Source: Chitinophaga filiformis
GTDB lineage: Bacteria > Bacteroidota > Bacteroidia > Chitinophagales > Chitinophagaceae
Direction: 5' to 3'
Assembly: GCF_023100805.1 (NCBI RefSeq)
Contig: NZ_CP095855.1
Location: forward strand, 5,373,001-5,437,000
Length of the DNA: 64,000 bases
In this document: positions 43,164-52,211 of the stretch, piece after piece
How positions within the stretch are numbered: the first letter of the stretch is position 1
How the letters are laid out: each line of letters starts with the position of its first letter
Notes under the pieces: generated by a model
Databases searched by the model: none
Told to the model about the DNA's origin: nothing
Seen by the model: only the letters and a program-made list of their open reading frames with translations
Made by a program: the position numbers and the translations under genes

Positions 43164-44402
43164 CTATTCCAGGGCCTTGGCTACTTTCTGTTGTCTGCCG
43201 GTTATACTTTCTCCGTTCAATCCATTGTAAATTGCATTTCTGTAGGCCAGTGCCAATAATCCGGTATTATTCTGACTTACCCCATTGCAGCAGGTGGACA
43301 ATGTGCAATCCACTATTGAATCATACAACCAGATAAATCCGCCATTGACAGGGTATTGTTTACTGCCCCAGTCTTTAAATCTGGCTTGTATATCATCGGG
43401 GCAGGCACCTCCGTTATTGTAGGTATTCGTACACTGTCCGCTCAGCTCATATCCCTCACATTGTGGCGCACTTCCCCACCAGGGCGCTCCTCCAAAAAAT
43501 ACAGCTGTATTGGGCGGGAAAGTGCCGGTGGGAAGTACTATAGTCTGGTTGCAATAGAAAAAGAAGGTCTCACCTCCCAGCATGCTTTGCATTGCTTCAT
43601 TTGGACTGCTGTACGTTCCCTGGCGTAGCATGCCCGACCAGTCACCATTGCCGTACATCGCAACGCCGGGCTTTGTCACAACATTACTTCCCGGTGCTCC
43701 ATTCTGCCACCAACCGCTCGATTGCATGGCGCCCAGGCCGGGAATGAGTAATGTGCCGGGATTAATACTTGCTATAACCTGTCCCCATTGTTGAGGATCA
43801 TTGCCCCTGCCGCCTGAATAGCATTGCAGGTGTATAGCACTGACAAAATTATTGCCTCTTTCACTGATCAGGTTCTGAAAGGTAGTGTCCCATATATCAT
43901 CATTGTAGAATGGACAGAATGTAACTGAATTGTACCCTATATTCCCTAACATCAATCCGAAATTCACCATGGTGGTGACGTCCATATAATCTTCATTATC
44001 GAAATCAATGGCATCAATATCTCCGCCGGCCGCAACCATGGCCTGCTTCAATGCATTGAAATTATCGTATAAGGGATTTCCGGGGCCGGGCACGCCATCT
44101 TTTACGAATGATGAGATGTTCTGGAAATCGCTGGTGCCACCGGCGCCAACAGAGAATATAATACCGATCCCCTGGCTTTTCAGCTGTGCCAGACGGGTAG
44201 GCAAATCCATTTGCTGCGCTTCCGAATAAACGCCATTCGTTACGAAAGGGGTATTGTTAAAAATAAGGTTCCCTTCTGCATTCACATGGACTGACCAAAG
44301 GATGAGTGTAGTATAGTTGCCGGTTTGAATCGCTTCAATGGCACCGTTCTGACCGAAGGCAAATGCTCCTCCGGCATAGATCCTGGTTTGTGTGTTGTTC
44401 AT
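43164..44402 (-). CDS. GH18-type glycoside hydrolase without signal peptide
   Basis: The 412-residue protein carries the GH18 catalytic signature DxxDxDxE as DAIDFDNE (residues 130-137, catalytic E137), after a strand GIIFSVGAGG. Later strands include SVTFCPFYNDDIWD and LIPGLGAM, as in chitinases and endo-N-acetylglucosaminidases. Aromatic residues are abundant around the expected cleft (WGSAPQCEGY, GGFIWLYD). The N-terminus MNNTQTRIYAGGAFAFGQNG has no signal or anchor, and I see no T9SS tail, so it would stay in the cytoplasm or leave by another route. Chitin-derived or N-glycan substrates are possible. Active enzyme versus binding protein cannot be decided here. Confidence 0.8.
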   Translation of the reverse strand: MNNTQTRIYAGGAFAFGQNGAIEAIQTGNYTTLILWSVHVNAEGNLIFNNTPFVTNGVYSEAQQMDLPTRLAQLKSQGIGIIFSVGAGGTSDFQNISSFVKDGVPGPGNPLYDNFNALKQAMVAAGGDIDAIDFDNEDYMDVTTMVNFGLMLGNIGYNSVTFCPFYNDDIWDTTFQNLISERGNNFVSAIHLQCYSGGRGNDPQQWGQVIASINPGTLLIPGLGAMQSSGWWQNGAPGSNVVTKPGVAMYGNGDWSGMLRQGTYSSPNEAMQSMLGGETFFFYCNQTIVLPTGTFPPNTAVFFGGAPWWGSAPQCEGYELSGQCTNTYNNGGACPDDIQARFKDWGSKQYPVNGGFIWLYDSIVDCTLSTCCNGVSQNNTGLLALAYRNAIYNGLNGESITGRQQKVAKALE

Positions 44403-44528
44403 AAGAATGGATTTTTGAGGTTTGGTTATTATTGAAAATATTGAGGTATACGCCGAGTCGGGATGTACAATTTACGGAATAATTTAAATATAGCGGCCTG
44501 GCCAACCTCAAAACGCCGAAGAGGATAT

Positions 44529-45605
44529 CTACCGGTTGACATGCCGCTGGCTGATGACCACTTTACCAAAATACTTTCCTTCCTGCAGATACCTGAAGGC
44601 GTCAGCCGCTTCTTCAAATGGAAATACTTTGTCGATAACAGGATGAAGCTGATTCGCTTCGATCGCAGTATTCATAGCAATGAACTGTGCACGGCTGCCT
44701 ACAGCTACCACACGAACAGAGGCACAACTCCGGAAGAGCATATTGATATTGATGGTTTGCGCACCAGCATCGAGGCGACCAACAAAATTGATCTGTCCTT
44801 CAATAGCGACAGATTGAATAGATTGCTCCAGCGTCCCCCCTGTAACTTCAACTATCTGATCGACTCCACGGCCATTTGTTAATTCCCGTACCCTGTCATG
44901 CCAGTCGGGCCTTGTGCGATAATTAATTACGTCATCAGCGCCCAATGCTTTTAACCGTTGTGCTTTCTCTTCCGAAGAAGTGGTGGCAATAACAAATGCC
45001 CCCATCATTTTTGCAAATTGAATTGCAAAAAGTGATACGCCTCCCGAACCCAGCGTTAATACTGTCTGCCCCGCCTGCAGTGCCTTACCGCCCGTTAATG
45101 CATTCCAGGCTGTAAGCGCGGCACAGGGTAAGGTGGCTGCTTCTTCATATGAAAGATGCGCAGGGATATGAACCACGGCCTCTTCACTCACAATGGCATA
45201 TTCCGTTAATAATCCATCCAGTGAACCGCCGATCTGTGCAGCATGTTCAAGGGCAAAAGGACCATCGGTCCAGTAGGGGAACATTTGCACCGCCACACGG
45301 TCGCCCGGTTTTGTACGTGTAACATTAGCCCCCGTAGCAACTACTTCACCTGCGCCATCAGATACCGCTACGACATCCGGCTTCACAGGCAGTGGATAAC
45401 TACCTTTGAATATCATCAGGTCACGATAACTAAGCGAGTTGGCATGTATGCGTAGCAGTACCTCTTCAGGTCCGGGTTGTGGTATTGGATGTTCTTTTAC
45501 CGAGAGCGATTCAAGGCCATCGCCATACTGCACATGATAGCTTTTCATGCGGGCTTCCCGGTTGTATATGACTGTGGCTGCGGATTGTTGCTGCATTGTT
45601 TCCAT
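44529..45605 (-). CDS. Zinc-independent-type quinone oxidoreductase / MDR alcohol dehydrogenase
   Basis: The 358-residue protein is an MDR oxidoreductase: GroES-like half (about 20-150; EEVLLRIHANSLSYRDLMIFKGSYP, GDRVAVQMFP) and a Rossmann half with LTLGSGGVSLFAIQFAKMMGAFVIATT. The structural zinc Cys cluster of classical alcohol dehydrogenases is absent, so it belongs with NADPH quinone reductases. Start choice: ATG 45605 gives a 19-residue lead (METMQQQSAATVIYNREAR) before the family start MKSYHVQYGDG at 45548; either is possible. It is divergent from an HxlR gene whose product probably controls it in response to quinones or electrophiles. Confidence 0.88.
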   Translation of the reverse strand: METMQQQSAATVIYNREARMKSYHVQYGDGLESLSVKEHPIPQPGPEEVLLRIHANSLSYRDLMIFKGSYPLPVKPDVVAVSDGAGEVVATGANVTRTKPGDRVAVQMFPYWTDGPFALEHAAQIGGSLDGLLTEYAIVSEEAVVHIPAHLSYEEAATLPCAALTAWNALTGGKALQAGQTVLTLGSGGVSLFAIQFAKMMGAFVIATTSSEEKAQRLKALGADDVINYRTRPDWHDRVRELTNGRGVDQIVEVTGGTLEQSIQSVAIEGQINFVGRLDAGAQTININMLFRSCASVRVVAVGSRAQFIAMNTAIEANQLHPVIDKVFPFEEAADAFRYLQEGKYFGKVVISQRHVNR

Positions 45606-45726
45606 AAAAAATATTTATGCAGCAAATCTAGGGCAGTCAGTATATTTGAGTCAAGTATGCACCTTTTAGTAGCCTACTCACTAATTGTATACTATTGTTG
45701 ATAATCAGCAACAAAATTTTGCTAAA

Positions 45727-46113
45727 ATGACGAAAATAAAAGCGCCTCAATCTAAATGTCCTGTTGACTATGCCTTTCAACGCATCGGCGGCAAATACAA
45801 GGGCCGTATTTTATGGAGTTTGAAAGATGGTGTAAAACGTTATGGACAACTGCGTCGTTTCATTTCCGGCATTACCCCAAAAATGCTCACCCAGGTATTG
45901 CGTGAACTGGAGGAAGATGAGCTGATCACACGAAAAGTATACCTCGAAATACCACCGCGTGTTGAATATGCCCTTACCGAAAATGGGTACAAGCTTATTC
46001 CATCCATAGAAATGATCAGTCTCTGGGGACAGGCGCAGATGCAACAGCATGGCATACAGGGAATGGAGCTCGCAGAAGAAGAGCAAGGCATTATAACCGA
46101 TATAGATGAATAA
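45727..46113 (+). CDS. HxlR-family transcriptional regulator
   Basis: The 128-residue winged-helix protein starts MTKIKAPQSKCPVDYAFQRI and keeps the early HxlR cysteine (SKCPVDYAF), then GGKYKGRILWSLKDGVKRYGQLRRFISGITPKMLTQVLRELEEDEL as the helix-turn-helix and PPRVEYALTENG as the wing. TTG 45685 would add 14 residues and is not favoured. The reductase gene is divergent with a 121-base gap, the classical HxlR (YodB-like) redox-sensing arrangement. Confidence 0.92.
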   Translation: MTKIKAPQSKCPVDYAFQRIGGKYKGRILWSLKDGVKRYGQLRRFISGITPKMLTQVLRELEEDELITRKVYLEIPPRVEYALTENGYKLIPSIEMISLWGQAQMQQHGIQGMELAEEEQGIITDIDE

Positions 46114-46147
46114 CCGATAACATTATTGCAGCTTGGCAGGAACCGCC

Positions 46148-47020
46148 TTACCGATCCTGCAGGCAGTTCTTTCTGTAACTCCCCGGATTCTCTCCCGTCA
46201 TCTTTTTAAACAGGCGGTTAAAGTAGGAGATATTCTCGAACCCCAGGCTATATGCCAGGTCTTTGATGGACAGATCCCTTATCAGCATGATCTGTTGTGC
46301 CTTCTCAATTTTCTTTTGATTGATGTATTTACCGGGTGTACGACCCATATTCCTGTTGAACAGGCGGATAAAATGATCCTTTGTAAGGAAACATAAAGCA
46401 GCCAGATCTTCTATATTAATCGGCTTATCTATATTCGTATGGATATGATGCAGGCATTTCAGTATCCGCTTGTCGAGATCCAGCTTCTTTTCGGAGGCAT
46501 GGACCAGGAAACGGGAAAAGACCTGCCTGATGATGCCCTGTGCTTCCATTTCAAAAGCAAAGGGCATGGTCTTGTGAATAGCTATATTCTTAATGAGGGT
46601 CGTGGAATTGTCATACGAGCAGGGATCATAGACCTGCAGCCTGCGATCCGGATTGATAAGGGCAAGGCGTTGTATCAGCTGTATCGTTAGCGGATCTGCA
46701 CCTATTTCTACAGGAAAATCTACCATGTCAAAAATACTGGGGCCGCCATCCATTTCCTCATAGATGTGGATATAATACAATGACAGGGGACCTTCACATT
46801 CATATCCGTGGTCGATGTAGGAAGGTGTAAGATATAAATGATCCTTCTTCAGTTCATATGTTCTGCCTCCCCGGATTATTTTGGCTGTCCCGCTCTCTAT
46901 GAGGTGTATCCTTGTAAAAGGACTGCATACATTCTTCCAGTTCCAGTCCGCATTATGGACGGCATGACCAATGTTCAGCAAAATGAAATCCGGGAACTTG
47001 CGTTCTCCACTCATGTTCAT
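46148..47020 (-). CDS. AraC-family transcriptional regulator
   Basis: The 290-residue protein (start MNMSGERKFPDFILLNIGHA) has a cupin-type sensing domain (about 40-115; TRIHLIESGTAKIIRGGRTYELKKDHLYLTPSYIDHGYECEG, typical of sugar-responsive AraC proteins) and a C-terminal AraC double HTH (about 185-285; INIEDLAALCFLTKDHFIRLFNRNMG, then LSIKDLAYSLGFENISYFNRLFKKMTGENP). The frame is open 88 codons further upstream but those residues are unlike the family. It stands alone before the PUL and could contribute to sugar-linked control; there is no direct evidence for this. Confidence 0.9.
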   Translation of the reverse strand: MNMSGERKFPDFILLNIGHAVHNADWNWKNVCSPFTRIHLIESGTAKIIRGGRTYELKKDHLYLTPSYIDHGYECEGPLSLYYIHIYEEMDGGPSIFDMVDFPVEIGADPLTIQLIQRLALINPDRRLQVYDPCSYDNSTTLIKNIAIHKTMPFAFEMEAQGIIRQVFSRFLVHASEKKLDLDKRILKCLHHIHTNIDKPINIEDLAALCFLTKDHFIRLFNRNMGRTPGKYINQKKIEKAQQIMLIRDLSIKDLAYSLGFENISYFNRLFKKMTGENPGSYRKNCLQDR

Positions 47021-47583
47021 AGTAGTTACAACAAAAGTAAGATTGAATATCGATAAAGTACAGCTTTTTTGTCGATATAGGACAAAAGGCAAAAAAGGGA
47101 TATCGGTATTTTTGGAAGATGAAATCATATTTTTTATTAAAAAACCAGGTCCTGCGGGGCCCTGTTCTGTATACCTCATGTTACTACGACGTGGTTGCCT
47201 TTTATAAGCGCCTTTACCTGAAGCATGAATGGCCATGGGTCCCGTTAAGTCGCTATATGAATCATTTAAAGGCATACGCAGCATCTGACCATATCCGGGA
47301 TACCAGATCCGTCAGGCAGGCACTTTAGGGCCAGGTACCAGGCTGAAGAAGGTGATGGGGCTATGTATGCACAAACCTGTCTCCTTAGTATCAAAATAGA
47401 CAACCCGGATGACTTCACCCACGCTATGAATAGATAGCCTACAACATGAGATAATTTTTCCGGTCAGGCTCCGCACCGGGTGCGTTATGCCGAAACTCCC
47501 TGGAACCTAAATATGCGTGTAGATTCCTGAAAAAGTAGTAACTTAAAAGGGAGGGATGGATTTCTTGTGGTAAATCTGCTGTA
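47021..47583. other. Divergent intergenic region before the PUL
   Basis: 563 bases between the AraC gene and the hybrid sensor. A 7-bp inverted repeat ATATCGA / TCGATAT (47047-47053, 47072-47078) and a nearby GATATC lie close to the AraC start and could be its own binding site. The rest has no supported gene, promoter consensus or hairpin. Confidence 0.4.
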
Positions 47584-50500
47584 ATGCGTTTTCTTATTTT
47601 CGTTTTTGCAAATTTAATATCGCTCGCTGTTTTAGCTCAAAGTGAACAATACGATTTTTCCAAACTTGATATACACAGTGGCCTTTCCAGTAACCAGGTG
47701 AACACCATCCTGAAGGATGCAGATGGCTTTTTGTGGTTTGGCACGTCTTCAGGGCTTAATCGTTATGATGGCTATTCCTGCAGGGTATTCCGCAGGCAAC
47801 CAAATGATAACTCATCTCTCAGCGATAACTTTATCCGCTGGCTCTACCCTCTTCCTGATGGAAAGATGTGGGTATTGACAAAAGGCGCCTCCTGCATTTA
47901 TGATGCACATACAGAAAAATTCGATACCGCCTGCAACGCGTATCTGCACTCGCTTGGCCTGCCCCCGGGTTTTATAAAAAATATAGTGAAAGGCGGTCAG
48001 GGAAGATATTGGTTCCTGTACGAAGATGGCGGATTATATTTATTCTCAGACAGGGACAAAAAAACAAGACTATTCAACCAGGGCCCCTCCCCCGATCCGG
48101 CGGCTAAAATAACCGGTGTTCAGGAAACAGAGGATGGAAAACTATGGATGGTATACGAGGACGGCTTTTTGCAGCAGTCTGACATCGCTGGCAATAAAAC
48201 TGCTTTCTCCAGCACCGTGTTCCGCCAGTTGAACCCGGGGAACAATAGCTACAGCCTGCTATTGGACAATGACGGCGATGTCTGGATCTGGTGCTTCCCA
48301 TATGGCGCATTTCTCTTTCATCCGAAAGATAATTCGATCAGGCGGTTCAGTGAAAGCTCCTCCCCAACTAAGCTAAGCTCAAACCTCGTTACCCAGATCG
48401 TGCAGGACAAAAAAGGCATTATCTGGATTGCAACTGATTACGGAGGAGTTACACTCATTAACAAAAAAGACAATTTCCGCACAAGTTACCTGTTAAATGA
48501 TCTTAAAGACCCTAAAAGTCTCAGCCAGAATAGCATCAGGGTATTATATAAAGACTATGATGGCGTTATCTGGCTGGGCACCTATAAACAGGGACTTAAT
48601 TATTTCAATAGCAATACGGTAAGATTTCCCTGTTATCGTCACGAAATATCCAATTTAAACAGCCTCCCATACGATGATGTGAACCGTTTCGTTGAAGACA
48701 AACAGGGGAATATCTGGATCGGTACCAATGGCGGCGGATTGATATACTTTGACAGAAGGAACAATACATTCAGACAGTACCTGCATAATCCCAACAACCC
48801 GAACAGCCTGAGCAACAACGTAATAGTAAGCCTGTGTATCGATCATAAAGGTATCCTCTGGATCGGAACCTACACCGGTGGTTTAAATAGTTTTGATGGC
48901 AATAAATTCACACCGTATAAACACGATAGTAAAGACACTTTCAGTTTATCGGAAGATAATGTATGGGAAATATTTGAAGACAGGGAACAGCGTTTATGGA
49001 TTGGTACCTTAGGCGGCGGGCTTGACCTGCTGGACAGAACAACGAACCGGTTCCGGCATCATCAGTTTGAGAACGGAACAGGGCCCCTGAGCTCTAACTA
49101 TATTACTGCCTTCATGGAAGACAGGCATGGTAATCTGTGGGTAGGTACTGACAACGGAATAACCATTTTCGAAAAGAATAAAACTACTTCCACTTTTTTG
49201 CGCGCTACAAATGCCAAAAACAGTTTAAGTAACAACAATATCATCTCTATTATAGAGGATAGCAAGGGACAGATCTGGGTGGGAACAAGGGAAGGATTGA
49301 ACTTATTTGATGAACAGACAGGAAATTTCCAGTCTTTCACTACTGCCGATGGCTTGCCGGATAATATGATATTGAATATTATTGAAGATAACAACAACAC
49401 GTTATGGATGTCTACGCCCCGGGGCCTGTGTAGTGCTATCCCCGGGCAAAAGGCAAATGCGCCCAGGCTTTTCGTCGTCAACTATGATGAGACGCACAAT
49501 CTCCAAAACCGGGAGTTCAATGAAAACGCAGCGCTGAAAACCCGTAGCGGAGAATTGCTTTTCGGTGGGCCATCCGGCTTCAACATCATCGATCCGGGAA
49601 AAATTGAACAATCTTCTTACCGCCGGAAAATCGTCTTTACAGGCCTTCAGATCTTTAACAACGATATAGCGCCCGGTACCCAGGTCAATGGCCGCATGCT
49701 ACTCCGGCAGGCACTGCCGCAGGTACATGAAGTGGATCTGAAATATAAGGAGAATGTGTTCTCTATTGAATTTGCCTCACTCGACTTTCCCCACAGTACC
49801 CAGGATAAATATGCCTATATGCTGGAAGGGTTTAATACGGACTGGTTGTATGCAAATGGCGACCAGCGGCGGGTTACCTATACCAATATCGACCCGGGGC
49901 ATTATGTATTCAAGGTAAAGGCCTTAAATAGCGATGGCCAATGGAGTGCCATAAAAACCTTAGCGATAAATATTGAACCGCCCATCTGGCGAACACCACT
50001 GGCATATGTTATTTACGTGTTAACAGCTGCCGGCTTATTCCTGCTTGCACGACGCATCATACTGGGCAGAATACACCTTCGTTATGAAATGGAACAGCAG
50101 AAGAGGGAAATGGAAAGAGCCCATGCCATTGAACAAATGAAGACGAAATTCTTCACCAACGTGAGCCATGAGTTCCGTACGCCGCTAAGCCTCATTATTT
50201 CACCTTTGGATAAGATCATCAAACAGGCTACGGACGACGAGCAGAAAAAGCAATTAAATCTTGTGCAACGGAACGCCAGGCGATTATTGAGCCTCGTTAA
50301 CCAACTGCTTGATTTCAGAAAGATGGAAGTACAGGAAATTAAACTCCACCCCTCCATCGGCGACATCGTCCCCTTCTGTGAAGACATCAGCCTGTCATTT
50401 ACAGATATCGCCGAGAAAAAGAAGATCCGGTTTTCTTTCTCTTCCGACATCGACCGGCTTGAGATGTATTTTGACAGGGACAAAATGGAGAAAATCCTGT

Positions 50501-51690
50501 TTAACCTGCTTTCCAACGCCTTTAAATATACACATGATGGCGGAACAGTCAGTATCAGGTTGCTGTACACCCCACCTGTAAATAACGAAAGTAACGGCAC
50601 TCTTGCCATAGAAGTAAAAGATACCGGGATCGGCATACCTGCCGATAAACACGAAAGGATCTTTGAACGATTTTTCCAGACAGATCTGCCCGAGAACATG
50701 GTGAACCAGGGAACCGGCATCGGCCTGGCAATTACAAAGGAGTTTGTGAAACTTCACTGTGGGGTCATCAACGTCGAAAGCGAGCCGGGCAAGGGCACCT
50801 GTTTTACTGTGCTGCTTCCTGCGAAAAAGATCTACGAGCCTCTTACCTGCACCAGTACCGGCCCCCTGCAACCGGAAGATGCAGCAGACCTAATGCATGA
50901 GGCAGGTAGTAAGAATGGTAAAAGAAAGACGATCCTGGTCGTAGAAGACAATGAGGACCTGCGCTTTTACCTGAAAGACAACCTGAAAGTACAATACCAT
51001 GTTGAGGAAGCCACCAATGGAAAGGAAGCCTGGGAGAAATTAAAGGCCCTCAATCCTGACCTGATCGTAAGTGACATTATGATGCCTGTAATGGACGGGA
51101 TCGAACTGGCCAAAAAGGTGAAAGCTGAAACGCTTACCTCCCATATCCCCATCATTCTGCTTACAGCCAGGGGTAGCGAGGAAAAGCAACTGGAGGGCTT
51201 TAACGTCGGGGTAAACGATTACATGACCAAGCCTTTCACTTTTGAGATCCTGGCTTCACGGATCAGGAATTTGCTGATGCAACAAAAAATGCTGCAAAAG
51301 CGCTTCCAGAAACAAATCGAAGTAAATCCGGGAGAGGTGACAGTGACACCGGTTGACGAAAAGTTCCTGCGGGAAGCCCTGGAACTGGTAGAAAAAAATA
51401 TGGATAATGCCGACTTTTCCGTCGAAGATCTGAGCAGCGCTATGTGCATGAACCGTGTCACCTTATATAGAAAGATCCTTTCACTTACCGGTAAGACACC
51501 TATAGAATTCATCCGCTCCATTCGCTTGAAAAGAGCAGCCCAGTTGCTGGAAAAAAGCGGCTTGTCTGTTTCTGAAATCGCATATTCCGTCGGTTTCAAT
51601 AATCCAAAACACTTCTCCCGGTTTTTCAAGGAGGAATTCCAGCGGCTGCCTTCCCAGTATGTCACAAATAAAGGTTCAAAAGACGCTTAA
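47584..51690 (+). CDS. Hybrid two-component system regulator (HTCS) of a PUL
   Basis: A single 1,368-residue polypeptide combines sensor kinase and response regulator. It has a signal peptide (1-18), then two seven-bladed reg_prop propellers to about 710 made of repeats such as DADGFLWFGTSSGLNRYDG. A Y_Y_Y domain (about 719-790) and one membrane helix (about 805-825) follow. HisKA has phospho-acceptor H862 (NVSHEFRTPLSL). HATPase has N978 in LLSNAFKY, then DTGIGIP and GTGIGLAI. The receiver domain starts near 1117 with phospho-acceptor D1164 (IVSDIMMPVMDG), and an AraC HTH lies at about 1260-1360. HTCS proteins sense a glycan fragment in the periplasm and switch on the adjacent PUL, here the SusC/SusD/GH39 genes downstream. 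Confidence 0.95.
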   Translation: MRFLIFVFANLISLAVLAQSEQYDFSKLDIHSGLSSNQVNTILKDADGFLWFGTSSGLNRYDGYSCRVFRRQPNDNSSLSDNFIRWLYPLPDGKMWVLTKGASCIYDAHTEKFDTACNAYLHSLGLPPGFIKNIVKGGQGRYWFLYEDGGLYLFSDRDKKTRLFNQGPSPDPAAKITGVQETEDGKLWMVYEDGFLQQSDIAGNKTAFSSTVFRQLNPGNNSYSLLLDNDGDVWIWCFPYGAFLFHPKDNSIRRFSESSSPTKLSSNLVTQIVQDKKGIIWIATDYGGVTLINKKDNFRTSYLLNDLKDPKSLSQNSIRVLYKDYDGVIWLGTYKQGLNYFNSNTVRFPCYRHEISNLNSLPYDDVNRFVEDKQGNIWIGTNGGGLIYFDRRNNTFRQYLHNPNNPNSLSNNVIVSLCIDHKGILWIGTYTGGLNSFDGNKFTPYKHDSKDTFSLSEDNVWEIFEDREQRLWIGTLGGGLDLLDRTTNRFRHHQFENGTGPLSSNYITAFMEDRHGNLWVGTDNGITIFEKNKTTSTFLRATNAKNSLSNNNIISIIEDSKGQIWVGTREGLNLFDEQTGNFQSFTTADGLPDNMILNIIEDNNNTLWMSTPRGLCSAIPGQKANAPRLFVVNYDETHNLQNREFNENAALKTRSGELLFGGPSGFNIIDPGKIEQSSYRRKIVFTGLQIFNNDIAPGTQVNGRMLLRQALPQVHEVDLKYKENVFSIEFASLDFPHSTQDKYAYMLEGFNTDWLYANGDQRRVTYTNIDPGHYVFKVKALNSDGQWSAIKTLAINIEPPIWRTPLAYVIYVLTAAGLFLLARRIILGRIHLRYEMEQQKREMERAHAIEQMKTKFFTNVSHEFRTPLSLIISPLDKIIKQATDDEQKKQLNLVQRNARRLLSLVNQLLDFRKMEVQEIKLHPSIGDIVPFCEDISLSFTDIAEKKKIRFSFSSDIDRLEMYFDRDKMEKILFNLLSNAFKYTHDGGTVSIRLLYTPPVNNESNGTLAIEVKDTGIGIPADKHERIFERFFQTDLPENMVNQGTGIGLAITKEFVKLHCGVINVESEPGKGTCFTVLLPAKKIYEPLTCTSTGPLQPEDAADLMHEAGSKNGKRKTILVVEDNEDLRFYLKDNLKVQYHVEEATNGKEAWEKLKALNPDLIVSDIMMPVMDGIELAKKVKAETLTSHIPIILLTARGSEEKQLEGFNVGVNDYMTKPFTFEILASRIRNLLMQQKMLQKRFQKQIEVNPGEVTVTPVDEKFLREALELVEKNMDNADFSVEDLSSAMCMNRVTLYRKILSLTGKTPIEFIRSIRLKRAAQLLEKSGLSVSEIAYSVGFNNPKHFSRFFKEEFQRLPSQYVTNKGSKDA

Positions 51691-52211
51691 ACATTATTCC
51701 TATTAACTGTCAAAACAACAGTTAAACAAACATGATCATATATCAGTCCACTTTCTTAAACGCTGTATCAATATTCCGGGGAGCACAGATGAACATGCCC
51801 GCCGGTAATAAAAGGACAATGCTAAAAAACCAGCCTCGTTGCCTTAAAACACCTGTAAAACAGGTAATTGCAACAATCGGGACCAACATCTGCAACATTC
51901 GCCACCCTACACTTTAAAGTAACAAACATAGCTTTACAATATTAATTAACTCACCAAACGCCTTTATTATGATAATTCCACTGTTGCCACGCAGGCGCTT
52001 GCTATTTCTTTTCTTTAATGACTTATTGACATATAAGCCCGCCTATACCGGCCGGCAGGTCAATTTTCTACGATTGATACGACGGTCGCCATTACCTCTT
52101 TGATTTTCCGCAATTATCGGGACAATGAAACACTGTGGGCAATGAACAAATCTGGACGCTAGTCCGGACAGCGACCCCGTTCAGACAATTAATCAAGTTA
52201 AACAAGCAAGT
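51691..52211. other. PUL regulatory region between HTCS and SusC
   Basis: 521 bases without a supported gene (a 61-codon frame at 51732-51917 looks random). A hairpin-forming inverted repeat, TTAACTGT / ACAGTTAA, lies at 51703-51725. Near 52119-52146 there is a short direct repeat (GGGaCAATGAA, GGG-CAATGAA) that could be the HTCS binding site. Confidence 0.4.

Noticed and set aside
50082..50720. 212-codon minus-strand frame
   Set aside because: Antisense shadow of the HTCS kinase domain, low-complexity Ser/Leu-rich translation.
51732..51917. 61-codon frame in the PUL promoter region
   Set aside because: Composition is random-like and it lies where regulatory DNA is expected.
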